From Struthidea cinerea (Eukaryota; Chordata; Aves; Passeriformes; Corcoracidae), in contig VZTI01005203.1 of the NCBI GenBank assembly GCA_013397865.1, positions 1,603,191-1,667,190 on the forward strand: 64,000 nucleotides of DNA. Reading direction: 5' to 3'. The notes below the pieces were generated by a model. That model had not been told where the DNA came from, made no database searches, and saw only the letters and a list, made by a program, of their open reading frames with translations. A program made the position numbers and the translations under genes. Each line of letters starts with the position of its first letter. The first letter of the stretch is position 1. Shown piece after piece: positions 12,777 to 24,512 of the stretch.

Positions 12777-14340
12777 TGCATTTCATTTGTGAATCTTCAG
12801 AAACATTTATTTAAAATTTGCTAATCTATTACGTTTACAATCTACTCATTCTCTAACCTGCTTGTGTTATCACAGATGGGGAAAAATGTCAGTAAACACA
12901 TGAGCCTCCATCTGTTCCTCAAAATGAAATGAACTTTCAAAGTTTAAATTATTAAGAATAAAATCCTAATACTAGGAAAGCTCGGCACAGAGAGCCCAGG
13001 TCTGGTTTTGATGTTAATGAGGATTCTACCACTGGCTTGTGATGAAAGTTAGCAGACCAGCTGCATAAGAAGCTGTTGTTCCACTCTTTGCATTAGCCTT
13101 CTATTTTTATTATTTTGTTATGGGCAGAAAAAAGTTTACCTCATACATTCGAAAATAAAAACATTTATCAGTTTACATGGACCTGGACTCAGTTTACAGT
13201 GTTAAAAGTTTTTTCAAGCCAGGGTTCTTGGTCAGAAATTAATTTAGAATTATTTATATATGCTGAACATCTGTGTAACATCTTGTGTATCTTTGTGCTT
13301 CCACCACGATTTCACGGTAGACTGGCAGCGCCTTAGTGATTGCCCCTTTGCACCACTTGCCAAAATAAATGCAGTGTGTAGATTACAGCTTTCTCCTAGA
13401 GAAGGACATGATTTTAATTTACTTTGCATGCGCCACAAAGCAATAGTCTGCATCAAATCTACTTGGCAAATTTCCTGTGGAAACCCCTCTCTGCTCTGGG
13501 AGCTGGTGGCTCACTGTCCCTGCCCCTATTCCAAGGCTGGGCAAGAGCTTGTGCTCCCACTGGAATTTGGAGGTAGGTGGCAGGAGGCGGAGAAGAAGAA
13601 AGGAAGAAGATAAAAAGTGGTGCATGAGCTTGGATTAAGGGATTTCTTAGCTGCTTTTGAGGAGGGGAGGTGAGATATATTTGATTAATTTAGAAGAGGG
13701 CTCCACAGTAACCAAGGCAGGTTCTCACGAGATTCAGTAGGTTAACTTTAAGCTTCCTTTAGTTGTTTTTACATTCAGTTTTTGTTTTCTGTAAATTTTA
13801 TTTCTAAAGTCCTTTTGGTGTGCCAGTAACATCTTGTTTTCCTGCATTCACATCTTACTCTTTAGAAGCATATGCAGGAAAATTTATGGACTAGTAGTTA
13901 GGAGAAGTTAGCATATCTGTGAGCTCCCTTACCTTTACACCTTGTGGCAAAGCAATGTGCCCCCCTCTTTTGGAAAGGTAGCATTTCACATCTGCTTCAT
14001 GGGGAGGTGAAGCTGCCTTTACTTGCCAGCTCTGGAGCTTTGGGATAAGCTGTGTATTGAATCACATATGAGGTAAAGGGGTGGTCTGGCTCAAGGAGAG
14101 AGCAGACTTCCAGGAATTATTAGGCCAACACTGACAATCTGGCCCAGTGTCACAGAAGGGCACAAGCCCAGAGGTTGGCAAGTCAGGCTGTGTTGCCCTA
14201 GGAGAGTTGTGTAAACAAGCATGAACAGAGCCACCTGTCCCCAGCCTGCCCTGAGGACCTAAACTTTCATAAATTTCCAGCAAAATCACTTCCCCTGTCT
14301 TAACTGCAAAGGAGAAAGAGCTTATTAAATTTCATACCTA

Positions 14341-14391
14341 TTAGGAAGGCAAGCTTCCCTGATTTTTTTAGGAAGGCAAGCTCTGATTTTT
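14341..14391. repeat. Imperfect tandem duplication, about 2 x 25 bp
   Basis: The unit TTAGGAAGGCAAGCT followed by CTGATTTTTT occurs twice in succession. The first copy carries extra bases (TTCC) between AAGC and CTGATT, and the T runs differ in length. This looks like slippage around an oligo(T) run. Confidence 0.8.
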
Positions 14392-14830
14392 TTTCAGTTT
14401 AGAGATCATCCTTTTCTTTTGCTTTAAAGGGAAAAGAAATGCTTTACTTGTGTATTATTTAATAAGTACTGTTAACTTACAAAAGTATGAAAAAATAAAT
14501 ACTTGACAAGCTATTTATTTTTAGTGTGTCTTCTGCTTATTTTTCCAAATGCTGAGAATTTAATTCTTTTATTTTAAGTAGCTCAGAGAACCTTCAGAGG
14601 TCCTTTTCTGAGGACTAGGTATTTAGATCCTCAGTCCACACTCACCCCATGGTGCATTCCAGCGACAACAGGAATGTCTGCCAGCTTTCTCTCATGGCCT
14701 CAGAACTGAGGATATGTGGATTTAAAGACAAGGTGATTTAAGACTGATTTTCATGAATATCATGTTCAGTAGGTTGTGTGACAAGTCAGATAATGGATTT
14801 TATCCAGCTTTAAATACTACCCATCAAAGA

Positions 14831-14861
14831 ACTGGTGCTACTTTCCTAAGAAAGCACCAGT
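14831..14861. other. Small stem-loop
   Basis: ACTGGTGCT near 14831 is the reverse complement of AGCACCAGT ending near 14861, giving a 9-bp stem with a 13-nt loop. An alternative fold pairs ACTGGTG with CACCAGT and CTTTC with GAAAG around a 3-nt bulge. It is too short for a typical pri-miRNA hairpin and the flanks do not extend the pairing. Confidence 0.3.
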
Positions 14862-15750
14862 GCTGCCCATCACACTCTCATGATCAGATGATACTGTCCC
14901 ATAAGCTGCACAAAGAGTGAGTACCTGTGCTAGTTAAGCCTACTCTCCCTCAGAATAAATTATTCTCCAGGAAGGAGACAGAATGTTTTCATCTTTGACC
15001 TCTGCAATAGCAAGTGGTAAAAATATAAGGGTGTTCTGTGATATTTTAAAGTATGAAAAGGCTCAGACTGGAACATCTTTTCCCATTAAATATTTTTAAA
15101 AATATCACCTCCTATTTCAGTAAAATAGAGAACAGTAGGCTGCACTTCTGTATTCTGCACTAGAGTAAAATAATTCCTGATGCATTTTTCCATATTTGCT
15201 TTTTCACAGGTGTGATGTTTTGAAAAGGTAAACACAGAGAATTGAATACATCTGTTTCAGACATGTTGTCATATGTGTTCAGGGAGGAAAAGAAGAATTA
15301 AAAATAAAATCAAAAGCAGAAATATATTCTTCAAAATCAGTGCTTTTGTTTCAAAGATAAAGATTTTTCTTTTCTTGCCAGAAGCTTTAACAAAATCCTG
15401 GAGCCTGGGTGACTTTTTTGTACCAGCTCACCTCTAGTGTGCTCCTAGTCTAAAAGTTCTGCTGCAGACAGGCATTGGAAGAGGGATATGGGTTTTGTTT
15501 TTGACATACTTATGAACATGTGGCTGTAATTTATTGCATTAAATTGTCTTTTGTTTCCATCCTTTCTTTGCTTCTCTGTCCTTCAAACTTTCTACCATAG
15601 TTAATTAAAATAAAGCAGCCATGACTGTAGCCCGCAGAGATTATCTTGTATAGCTCATGCAAAGCCTTGACACAATTTTTTGATAGCAAAATAAGATTGA
15701 ATATGCCAGGAAAATGTTATTCTTCTCAAAATACTAGAGAGGTGGGAAGT

Positions 15751-15790
15751 GAAAAAAAAAAAAGTGGGGTTTTTGTTGTTTTTTTTTTTC
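15751..15790. repeat. Facing A-run and T-run
   Basis: A 12-base A run is followed by GTGGGG and a T-rich run containing T5 GTTG T11. Together they are a low-complexity segment that could fold on itself through A:T pairing. It is probably slippage-derived. Confidence 0.6.
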
Positions 15791-17318
15791 ATTTAGAGCA
15801 TACTGTTTGTTGGGAGGAGGATAACATTGAACCCCATAGAGAACAAATATTAATGCAATTTAAAATTGTTCTTAGAACTGTTTCTGCCATTTCATATTCA
15901 TGGCACAAGTGACAGAAATATTTTCTTGTAAGCTCAAGTAAACTGCTAAACTCTTGCAAGGAAAATGTTCCCTTTAACAAAGAAAAATATTTGTGTAGCA
16001 ATGTCATCAGGAAGAAGTTTCAGAGTAACTCACAGCAGTCATAGACAAGTTAAAGAACTGAGGAGAGAGGTTTCTTGCCAAGAACAACTCTTGTTTACTG
16101 CCAAGATGGCAAATACCCTATCTTCCCTGGCATCTCCTGTGTGTGGGAAACTCTCTTCCACAAGTCTTCAGCAGTTCCAATGGTTACCTTTTCGGGTAAA
16201 GGCCTTTCAGCTCACTCACTTCAACTGAGCTACAAGTGAAGCTAAGTGATCATCTTCACTTATCCCCTGGAAGCCTTTTCATGTCCCCCAGACTGCTGTA
16301 CTGCTAAGGTCTCTTGCAGGGTAGATGTCAGATACCTTCTGAGCCTTCTGTACAGTAAAAAGAGACAGATTATTGGGCATCAGTGTCCCACAGTTTTCAA
16401 ATTCACTGAGCACCTTATGAAAGGAAGAGGGGATAAAAAGATATGACTCCTGCTCTAGGTAGGAGACAAAGGAGAAAGCAAGAAAAAAACTGTCAGAAAA
16501 GCCAAACTTCCTGTGCTAGCGCCTGAAGAGGTTTTTTGAAGAATGTAATTTGCAAGTGTTTGCAAGAGAACAACTGGTTTCATGTCTGCTCAGGAAGCTG
16601 GAGTAATGGATTGCTAAATAAGGTTGGGGAGGTGAAATAGCAGGCTTACTCCTCTTACCTCGCCAAGCTGAGATCAAAACAATAAAGTCACAGCTCTAAG
16701 TACTAAATGGGCAACTCTCTGGAGAAAGTGTAATAGAGGAAAGGATGGACTGTCATGTTAGAAGGATTGCTGCAAATTTTGCAAGTCTTAGGCTACCCAA
16801 GTCACTGGAATTCCACCTCATAAGGAAGCACATTCTTCTGTCCTCCATTGGAATGGAGCTTTGCAGAAGCTTAAGACATGGGATGATTCAGTACAGAGCC
16901 ATAAGTACGTGACTGGTACTTATCTGTTAGCTGCTTTAATTAGGCAGCCTTCCTGAAATGAGTACCTAAGGTCTATGTCTGGTCAGTGAAGAGAGGAAGG
17001 TCTACAGAAGGTCTTCACAGGGATGTGTCATCTGCTTCTGCTGTAAGGGGACAAGCTTTTCCTGTTGGGAACTTCAGAAGCACTTTATCTTTTCCACTGA
17101 GGAGGACTGTTTCCTTCACTACTTGTACTCAGAAACAAGTTTAGAACTTAAACTAGTTGGGCAACATTGTGAGCATACATATTAAAATAAAAATAGCCAT
17201 CTTAATAATCCCGTTTATCTCCATTCTCTTCCAATCTGAGCAAAGCTTGGTAATAAGTCTTGCTTTGCCCCTGTAAACTGAGCAATTTACTGTCCTGACG
17301 ATTATCAGTGCCAATAGA

Positions 17319-17883
17319 TGTACTGAGTCTGGCTGGGATGGAGCTAATTTTCTTCACAGGAACCCTTATGGTGCTATGTTTTGGATTTTTGACCAATAAC
17401 CCATTAATGTTATAGCTGCTGCTGAGCAGTCACTGCACAGCATCAAGGATTTCTGTTTCTCACATTGCCTTGGCAGTGAGCAGGCTGGGGGTGCACAAGA
17501 AGTGTGAGGGGACACAGCTGGGACAGCTGACCACAACTCACCAAAGGGATATTCCATACCATATGACATTGTGATCAGCAATAAAAGTTGCGGAAGAAAA
17601 AAGGAAGGATGGAGGTGGAGTGTTATAGCGTCTGTTTTCCCACGTCGCTGTAGCGTGATGGATCCTGGCTTTCCTGGAGATGGCTGAACGGATGGGAAGC
17701 TGTGAATGAATTTTTTGTTTTGCTTTACTTGTGCACGCAGCTTTGCTTTATCAATTAAACTCTTTATCTCAATGAAAGAGTTTTGTTGCTTTCACTTTTC
17801 TGATTCTCTTCTCCATCCTGCTGGTGAGGAGTGAGTAAGCATCTGCTTGGGGCTGAGTTACCTACAAGGATTATCCCATAACA
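17319..17883 (+). mobile_element. Solo LTR of an avian ERVL-like endogenous retrovirus
   Basis: The block starts with TGTACTGAG and ends with CCCATAACA, that is TG...CA, and is flanked by the identical 5-mer ATAGA at 17314-17318 and 17884-17888. A 5-bp target duplication is usual for ERVL-type elements. The interior follows the avian LTR family I remember: GGCTGGGATGGAGCTAATTT at the start, GGGATATTCCATACCATATG in U3, a TATA-like CAATAAAAG near 17579, ATTAAACTCTTTATCTCAA with a polyadenylation signal, then CTGATTCTCTTCTCCATCC in the 3' part. Length is 565 bp. No retroviral internal sequence lies on either side, so it is a solo LTR left by recombination between the two LTRs. Several substitutions against the remembered consensus and few CpGs suggest an older insertion. 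Family name not verified. Confidence 0.9.
17754..17759 (+). promoter_or_regulatory. Polyadenylation signal in the LTR
   Basis: ATTAAA lies about 125 bp before the LTR 3' end and is followed by a GT/T-rich stretch (GAGTTTTGTTGC). In LTRs of this type the same place holds the R-region poly(A) signal. Whether it is used is unknown. Confidence 0.55.
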
Positions 17884-17888
17884 ATAGA

Positions 17889-19754
17889 GAAATCCTCTAA
17901 ATAGTATTTTCCTTTAAGGAAGATATGTTCGAGAAAAACATAAAAAAGGTTTGGAATAAGATGTACTGCATACTTTTTCAATCTAATTTTTTGCTGTTAA
18001 CAAGTCTCTATTAGGCAAGAAGTTTGCTGTTTCCCCAAACAAAGGTGTGACTATTTGCCTATGCTGTTGTGCAAACAGAAGACTTAATGCCTATTCCGAT
18101 TTTACCGTGGGGTAGAACAGAAGAAAACAAGCATCACATGATTCAAAAAAGATATTTTCAGAATTGTAATGATTTGTTTGGATATTTGAACTATTGAACT
18201 AACCGAACATGAAAAAGGGAAAATAGTTTACTAAAATCTGCACATACTCTCTCCATTTCCGTGAACGGTGAAGAAGTTGAGGCAATCAGAGGTTAGTGAT
18301 GTAAGAGCTATCATCAGTCACACACAGGTGGAAAAACTGAAGAAAATTCTAATCTTGATAGAACATTGCCTTCCCCATTAATGAATCCAGCAACATTTCC
18401 AGACAGGTATCTCTTGAGAAATTCATGTTACTCAAATATAAAGACCTGTGGAACTAGGGAAAGCATGTGATTATGTTAGGTCCAGAGAACCTGTTACAAT
18501 TGCTGATTAGGATTTTCTATTACAGAGAACTATTCTAGAGAATTAATTAGCTAGAATCCCCTATATTTGAGAGAATAATAAAGTTAGTTACTTTTTAAAA
18601 ATTATTACTATTTTTGTAATTTTTTAGTGTACACAACTGAGTCTGTACTCCTCCTGGACAGTTCTGATTTACAAAACACATTTGGCACCACAATTAGTTA
18701 CTTCATTTTAATTGAGATTCTGAAACATTTCATACTGCTTTTTTCAAAGTTTTGTCCCATCTCCCCTGTAATGGAATTTCCACTACAGAATCATAGAAGA
18801 CAGAGCTGGAAAATACTTATTACATCACCTTTTCTGTCTTTTTGATTTTAGCAAACATGAGTGATGTAATTATTCCTTTGATCACTTATTTGACTTAATC
18901 TTGAAAACTAGCTAACAGGATTTCTCCATCCTCAGTCTAATCTATTTTGCAAAAAAAAAAAAAATCCCAACCTCAAGTCCTGAAAAACCCTGAAAGACAG
19001 AAAAAAATTACTAGAGCAGCTGAAGGTACTTCCTATGTTTTAAATCAATAATTACTCTAATTTAGATTTAATATGCATAATCTGTTTACATATATAATGG
19101 TATTGCCTTCTAAGGACTGGAGGCACTCCAAGGGTCACAAGAGCTTCAAAATAGGGTATAGTTGTCAAATAAGATTTCTTGAGTTACAGCATGCTTAAAA
19201 AATAAAATTAGTTGTCTTTAAGTTTGAGAAATTAGACTGATATTTTATGGCTATTCATATTCTAGTATGCAAGGCAAAAGCCAGCCCTAGCTGTATATGC
19301 ACAATGATGGGCTTTATTTCCATTCAGGAAAGAGGTGGTGTATTCAGGGTGGATAATTCCATGAAAACATCATCTTTGGGGTTTTTAAAAAATAAGCAGA
19401 GTGCTAGGAATTAGTAACAAAACTCAAGAGCAAACAGCAAACATGCTGCAGCCATGTCTTGACCTTGATCTAAAGTAGATCTAGTCACACATCTCAGACA
19501 GGAAATAGTAGAACAGGAAAAGTACATAGAGAGACACAAGGTAGGTGAGTAAATAGGACAGATAAGGACAAATCATGGTCTGGGTCAGTTTCTGTAGCAC
19601 AGAGATTAAAATAGAGAAGACTGTGGAAGAAAAAATAGCTGAAGGGAGATATGAGAGAGCTCTGTAAAATCTTGACCATCCTGGGAACAATTAGTCACTG
19701 TTCTTCACATAAGAACAAGGAAGCATCAAATGAAATTAGTTTCCAGAAGGATAA
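17889..19754. other. Non-coding stretch, no gene recognised
   Basis: AT-rich sequence with only short chance frames (longest about 72 codons). A 50-bp patch at about 18786-18835 (AGAATCATAGAAGACAG...) faintly resembles a minus-strand CR1 3' end but is too diverged to call. An A run lies near 18952-18964. Confidence 0.55.
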
Positions 19755-20120
19755 CACAAATAAAAGGGAGTAATACTTCATGGAGTGCACAGGCCCATTG
19801 CAGAATTTATCGCTGGAGGGAACCCTGGATACCAAAAGTTTAGATGAGTTCAGGAAGTCGCTTCAGAAAATGGTTTGGCAAATTAAGGAAAGAAAATTCC
19901 AACAAGGTCTATAAACCACACAGAAATGAACTCTGGGCCAGGAAATCCCTAAGTTGCAGATTGGCAGTAGTTGTGAGGTGTTTTACTGTGGGTAGGTTAA
20001 GGAGGTGCATGTCCACTTGTTTTATCCTTTCCTTGTGGTATCTGATAAAGATCACTTCCTGAAACAGGATACACAGGTAAATGAATCTCTGGCCTGTAAC
20101 AGTATAGCTGATATTGTGCC
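19755..20120 (+). mobile_element. Ancient CR1 LINE 3' end
   Basis: The sequence follows, in order, the landmarks of an old amniote CR1 3' end. These are an AAAGGGAGTAATACTTCA-like start, CCATTGCAGAATTTATCG, a GGATACCAAAAGTTTAGATG block, AAATCCCTAAGTTGCAGATTG, a pyrimidine-rich TTTTATCCTTTCC, and AACAGGATACACAGG. It closes with a diverged form of the usual 'GGTCTGACCCAGTATGGC' ending (CTGGCCTGTAACAGTATAGC) near 20085-20115. Order and spacing are kept although many bases differ, which points to an old insertion predating modern bird families. The 5' part of the element is absent, as usual for CR1. Subfamily was not assigned. Confidence 0.75.
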
Positions 20121-23100
20121 CTTGTCCCAGAGCAGAGAGAAAAGTGACCAAACACCCTCTCTTTATTTCCTATTTAATACACTTCCACCTATTTCGCAAT
20201 ATAGATTGAACATACTGCAAAGTTTAATGATAAAAGCATGAGCTCTGGCTCATCCTTGCTCCAAATATACTCTGCCTCCAGGTGAAACTGGAAGTAGCAG
20301 CCAAGTCAGGTCCACCCGGCTACTGCCTCCACGATGTGGCAGTATCTTGGGAAAAACCTCTCCCATTTGGTACCTAGTGCATACCCGCTGGTATGTATTT
20401 TTAAATATACTGAAGCAAATAGCCTCAGATTTTAGATTAGGGCCAGATGGCTGATTGAAGTGAAAATAACACAGATACACAGAGGAATGGTCACTCCAAA
20501 AAAACTGAACTGTCTAGTTAATATGATGCCAGTCTCTGGACAGTACTGCATGTCATTTACCTTATATTTCAACACTGTGTTCATAAAAATAAGAAATAAA
20601 GACCTGATGCATCTCAAGACACTGAGAATTTAAAGCTATTTCTGCAACTGACTTTAAATCTTTGACTTTACAAGTGAACTTTTTGTTGAGGAAGGGACAA
20701 GCAGCCACTAAAATTATGCCACTCTGTTTAAAAGATAAAGTGGAATTTAAGGCTCATGTTTTCAGATTACAGAATTTATATTAGTAATATAACAGGACAC
20801 CACATATTCACATTTATGACCATCTCCCTTTTATCCTCCTGAATGCAGAGAACTGCACTATCAAAAGTACAAGCAAAAAAAAATGTTTTGAATGCAAGCT
20901 ATAAAATGTTCATTATTGAGTCTCTCACTCACAAGTTTTACAACTGAAATTTCCTCATTTAGTTATGGCTTAAATAGGGTAAATATAGCTTGAATTTACT
21001 ATTCTTTCCTCTTCCCCCTCACAAGATGCCCAAGCAAATCAGGGAATTTTTAAATCAAATTTTTAAGTAAAAATTTAAATTGTGCCTCCTCTCCCAGAAG
21101 TTTGCATGGCCCCAGCGCTTTCCATTCTCATCGTTTACCTGTGGTGGATATGGAAGCAAACATACTACAGGACATACCATGAACAGCTGCAGCAACAGCA
21201 CCAACAAAAGCAACATGTGTTGTTGGGCCTTTGGTTTCCAGGTGCTTGAGACACAGCTGATGTTCCTTCATTTTGTGACTGCTGCCTCTTTCTCATTTCA
21301 GCTACTTCAGTGCCCAAGTGGCTATAAGAACACAGACATAAGAGATGTACAGCGTTACTACAGACCGTCATAAATTACATTCACATTTCTACAGCAATGT
21401 CCGATGCAACTGGTTCTCACAGCTCACGGCAACAAAAGCATGTGACCGTCAACTGAGCCGGCCAAGAAATAGTTCCATTGCGTCAAAAGCAGTTTCCAGA
21501 AGACCACATTTCAGTGACACGCTTACACTCCTGTGCTGTTGAATCGTGCCCATTCTCCCTGCTTTGGCTGGACTCAAAGGGCTGTTTATGATCAGAGTTT
21601 TTAACAGCAAGCCACACAGCTTGTGTAGCACTTGGTAGAGACTGAGTTGCTCCTTACCACAAGACTACCACAGCTCTTTCCATTGTACTAAAAATACAGC
21701 AGGATGGTTATGCACCTTAAACATGAGGTGGGAACTGATCTTTTCTACTTTTTGACTTCTTTGGTCTATGCTGGACCAATGGAATTAATGTAAGTGATAT
21801 TATATGACAGGCAGCTGTCAGGTAAGAGCCAAGGTTTTTATACATCATAACTGAGAGGCTTGCTACTTAAGAGTTATTCTCAGTAAATTAAATGAATAAT
21901 AAATATGTATTTATAAAATACTTTTCCACCTTTGAGACTATTTTCTGGTCACAGATCTTTTCTCATTTCTAGTTTTTCCTAGGTTTTATTAGGCCAAGAT
22001 TTTTTTCCTCCCATTGACTTGAAATATGCAGCTGGAAGTAGTATACCATGCATTATCTAGTTTTCAAAAGAAGTTGAACATTTAGTGCTAAGTTACATTA
22101 CTTAGGAAGGTTTAGATGACAGAGTCCTTCTAATGGCTCACATCTTTGTACAACAACTGTAAGTTTCCCACAGTAATGGCTAGTGTAAACATATAAATTA
22201 GAATAAATTTAGTACTTTTGCCTTAGAAAAAGTACTAACAGATTACCAGATTACTGTGGGGAGGAGCCCCGTTTAAAACAGAAGCAGGTAGAGATGGCCT
22301 GCTGTGAGCAGCATGCACTGTGTTCCACACTCCCAGGGCATCCTGCTACAGCCAGGAGTGCTGTGGAAAGGAAAACTCTGATTGATTTGCCACCTGGGTA
22401 CACCATGCACAGGCAAACAAGAGATGTGCCACTTCTACATGCACTCAAGCAGCAGCTGTGAGAGTTTTCATTTACATGGTTGCTAAAATTCCTGAGCTTT
22501 TTATTCTGTAATAGTGTCCTTCAAGACAGCTTACACACAACCATGGATAAAAAAGGATACAAAACTTCAGAACTCAAACTCATGCTCCAAAACTCAAGGT
22601 TGGTGGTTATTGCAGCTTCTTGCATAGCTACCTTTTTCATGCATACTGTAACTGAGTAGAATCAAGCAATTTCTGAAGTGTTTGGCCAAATCAAACAATG
22701 AAGAACCATTTAACTGTCACTGGTAGGTGCACCTGCTTATGCTATTGATATTACTTATGGTTTATAGCTGCTCTTGAAAATTAAAATGACATGCAAACAA
22801 AACCCACACCTTTTATTTTTTCATGTCAAATGCAACCCTCTGGTGTTAACAAAGGATGCTCTGGCATAACTGGATAACTGCCCATATTTTTACAATAGGT
22901 AGGAAGGAAGGAAAATTGTTGCAGCATAATATGTAGTTCAGAGAGTAAGTGACAGCATGAAGTCTCTTTCTCCAAATTACAGTGCAGAACTTCTGCTGAC
23001 TGTGCATGATGCAGTTAAATTATTTCATAGATAGCTGTGTCATGCTGTAAATTCGTATTTTCTCCAGCAAGTGCAATGGCTATAGTTAAAGGAATTAAAG

Positions 23101-24282
23101 CCAGATATTTTCAAATGGAATGTTTGTTTCTTTTAAGATAGTGATTCTAGAAATATTTGTACAACAACAAAAACAAACAAACAAACAAAATTTATTAGTA
23201 TCAGAAACCAGTCAAATTACCCATATTTAGTCATTTTTTGGGCTGTAATCCCATTCATTCCACCTGTGTACCTGAAGTCAAGGATTTTTTTCCTCAATTT
23301 TAGCTGTATATAAAAAATGTACTATAGCTAGAATATGTTGCACTATAAATAAGGGGGACAGGATGAAGGTTATCCATTCAGACATGATGATGACATTGGT
23401 GACTTTGCTGTGGTTTCACAAAAATTTTACCAATAGAATGGCCTGGGTTGCCACTGATATTTATTTCTCTCCCTTTTCTCCTGCACAGCTCACAGTTACT
23501 TATTCCCTCACCTGAGCTGTCCCCCGTCTCTGTGCTGGCAGCAGCATTTGTACAGGTACGTGGTGAATTGGGTAAAAGAGTAGGCATGATTTAAATTTAA
23601 TCTAGAGGGAAAAGAAAAAAAATGGATTTAACTTGCTTCAAGTCACTTTCTCATTTACCTCAGGAAGATGTGAGCGCTTGGGCCAGAGCAAGGGAAAACT
23701 TGCTGAACATCAGGCAGGCAAGGAGGATGTGGGGACCACTTTCTTCCATTCCTGCTCACACTGTCAGCAAGTGATGGTGAAATGGGTGGGAATTGTGCAG
23801 CTGCAGAGAGGTAAAATCTGCAACTGCAGTTCCCAACACACAGAACATGGCAGAGAGGGACAGTCAGAAATGGGGTTTCACGAGAATGGTTCGCACCTTT
23901 AATCCTGCCCAGCAACCTCAACCACTGAAAATTCTCCAGCATTCATCCTTTGGTATGGACTACCATGGCCAACTGTTTCAAAGGTTTGCATGTCTGGCAG
24001 GACACAGAGTTATGAGGAAACATGTCTCTCCATTGTAGAGCATTTCAGGAGAAATGGCTTCTTCCAAGGCTGCTCAGCAGCAGTCTAGCCAGTCTTTAGA
24101 GCAGAGTTGCTTGTTTTGCTATGCTCTAACTGCTCTGGAGTATGGGGAGGCACATAACCCATCCCCTGTCTGGCCATATATTATTTGGAGAAGGAAGAGG
24201 GCAGTCCTTGATTGCAGGTACAGTTATATTTATCTATTTAGGCTGTATTTGAAAAGAAAAAGAAACAGATCAAAGAAAGAAA
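20121..24282. other. Non-coding stretch, no gene recognised
   Basis: Frames are short and overlapping on both strands (21.08-21.37 kb, 23.63-23.94 kb) and match nothing I know. A (CAAA)n microsatellite lies near 23.17 kb. Slightly more G+C-rich patches occur at 22.26-22.45 kb and 23.4-24.15 kb, without CpG enrichment or a clear exon. Confidence 0.5.
23161..23190. repeat. (CAA)n/(CAAA)n microsatellite
   Basis: Three CAA units run into repeated CAAA units, ending in an A run. It is an ordinary simple sequence repeat. Confidence 0.85.
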
Positions 24283-24500
24283 AGAATCATAGAGTCATAG
24301 AATCATAGAATGGCCTGGGTTGCAAGGGACCTTACAGATCATCTATCTAGGTGTCTAGCAGGGACACCTTTCACTAGACCAGGTTGCCCAATGCCCTTGA
24401 ACACTGCCAGGCATGGGGCACCCACAATTTCTGTTGGCAACCTTTTCCACTGCCTCACCACTCTCATAGTAAAGAATTTTTTCCCTACGGAAGGAAGAAA
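24283..24500 (-). mobile_element. CR1 LINE 3' end
   Basis: The minus-strand element ends at the left with the CR1 terminal microsatellite, here AATCATAGAGTCATAGAATC, followed by GAATGGCCTGGGTTGCAAGGG, ACTAGACCAGGTTGCCCAATG, and a GGCACCCACAATTTCTG block. On the minus strand the last ORF2 codons are visible as KKFFTMRVVRQWKRLPTEIVG, the typical end of CR1 ORF2. The copy is 5'-truncated near 24500, where it joins a GAAA-rich tract. Its similarity to the common CR1 end is clearly higher than that of the two ancient copies at 19.8 and 62.8 kb, so it inserted later. An internal short duplication or change (ATCTATCTAGGTGTCTAGC) replaces the usual CCAACCCC segment. Confidence 0.93.
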
Positions 24501-24512
24501 GAAAGAAAGGGT
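24487..24512. repeat. GGAA/GAAA purine tract at the CR1 junction
   Basis: GGAAGGAAGAAAGAAAGAAAG abuts the 5'-truncated end of the CR1 copy. It may be a pre-existing microsatellite or may have grown at the insertion junction. Confidence 0.75.

Larger units (their letters stand above)
9516..17313. other. Non-coding stretch, no gene recognised
   Basis: No open frame here exceeds about 118 codons and none has a recognisable domain; several overlap on opposite strands (for example at 10.9-11.2 kb and 13.2-13.6 kb). I see no further transposon with confidence. Local features are a perfect-spaced 33-bp tandem duplication at 12.7 kb, an imperfect duplication at 14.34 kb, a hairpin at 14.83 kb and an A-run/T-run pair at 15.75 kb. 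The stretch ends at the target duplication of the solo LTR. Confidence 0.55.

Noticed and set aside
18786..18835. AGAATCATAGAAGACAGAGC resembling a minus-strand CR1 3' end
   Set aside because: Only the first dozen bases match well and the body does not follow CR1; too short and diverged to call without an alignment.
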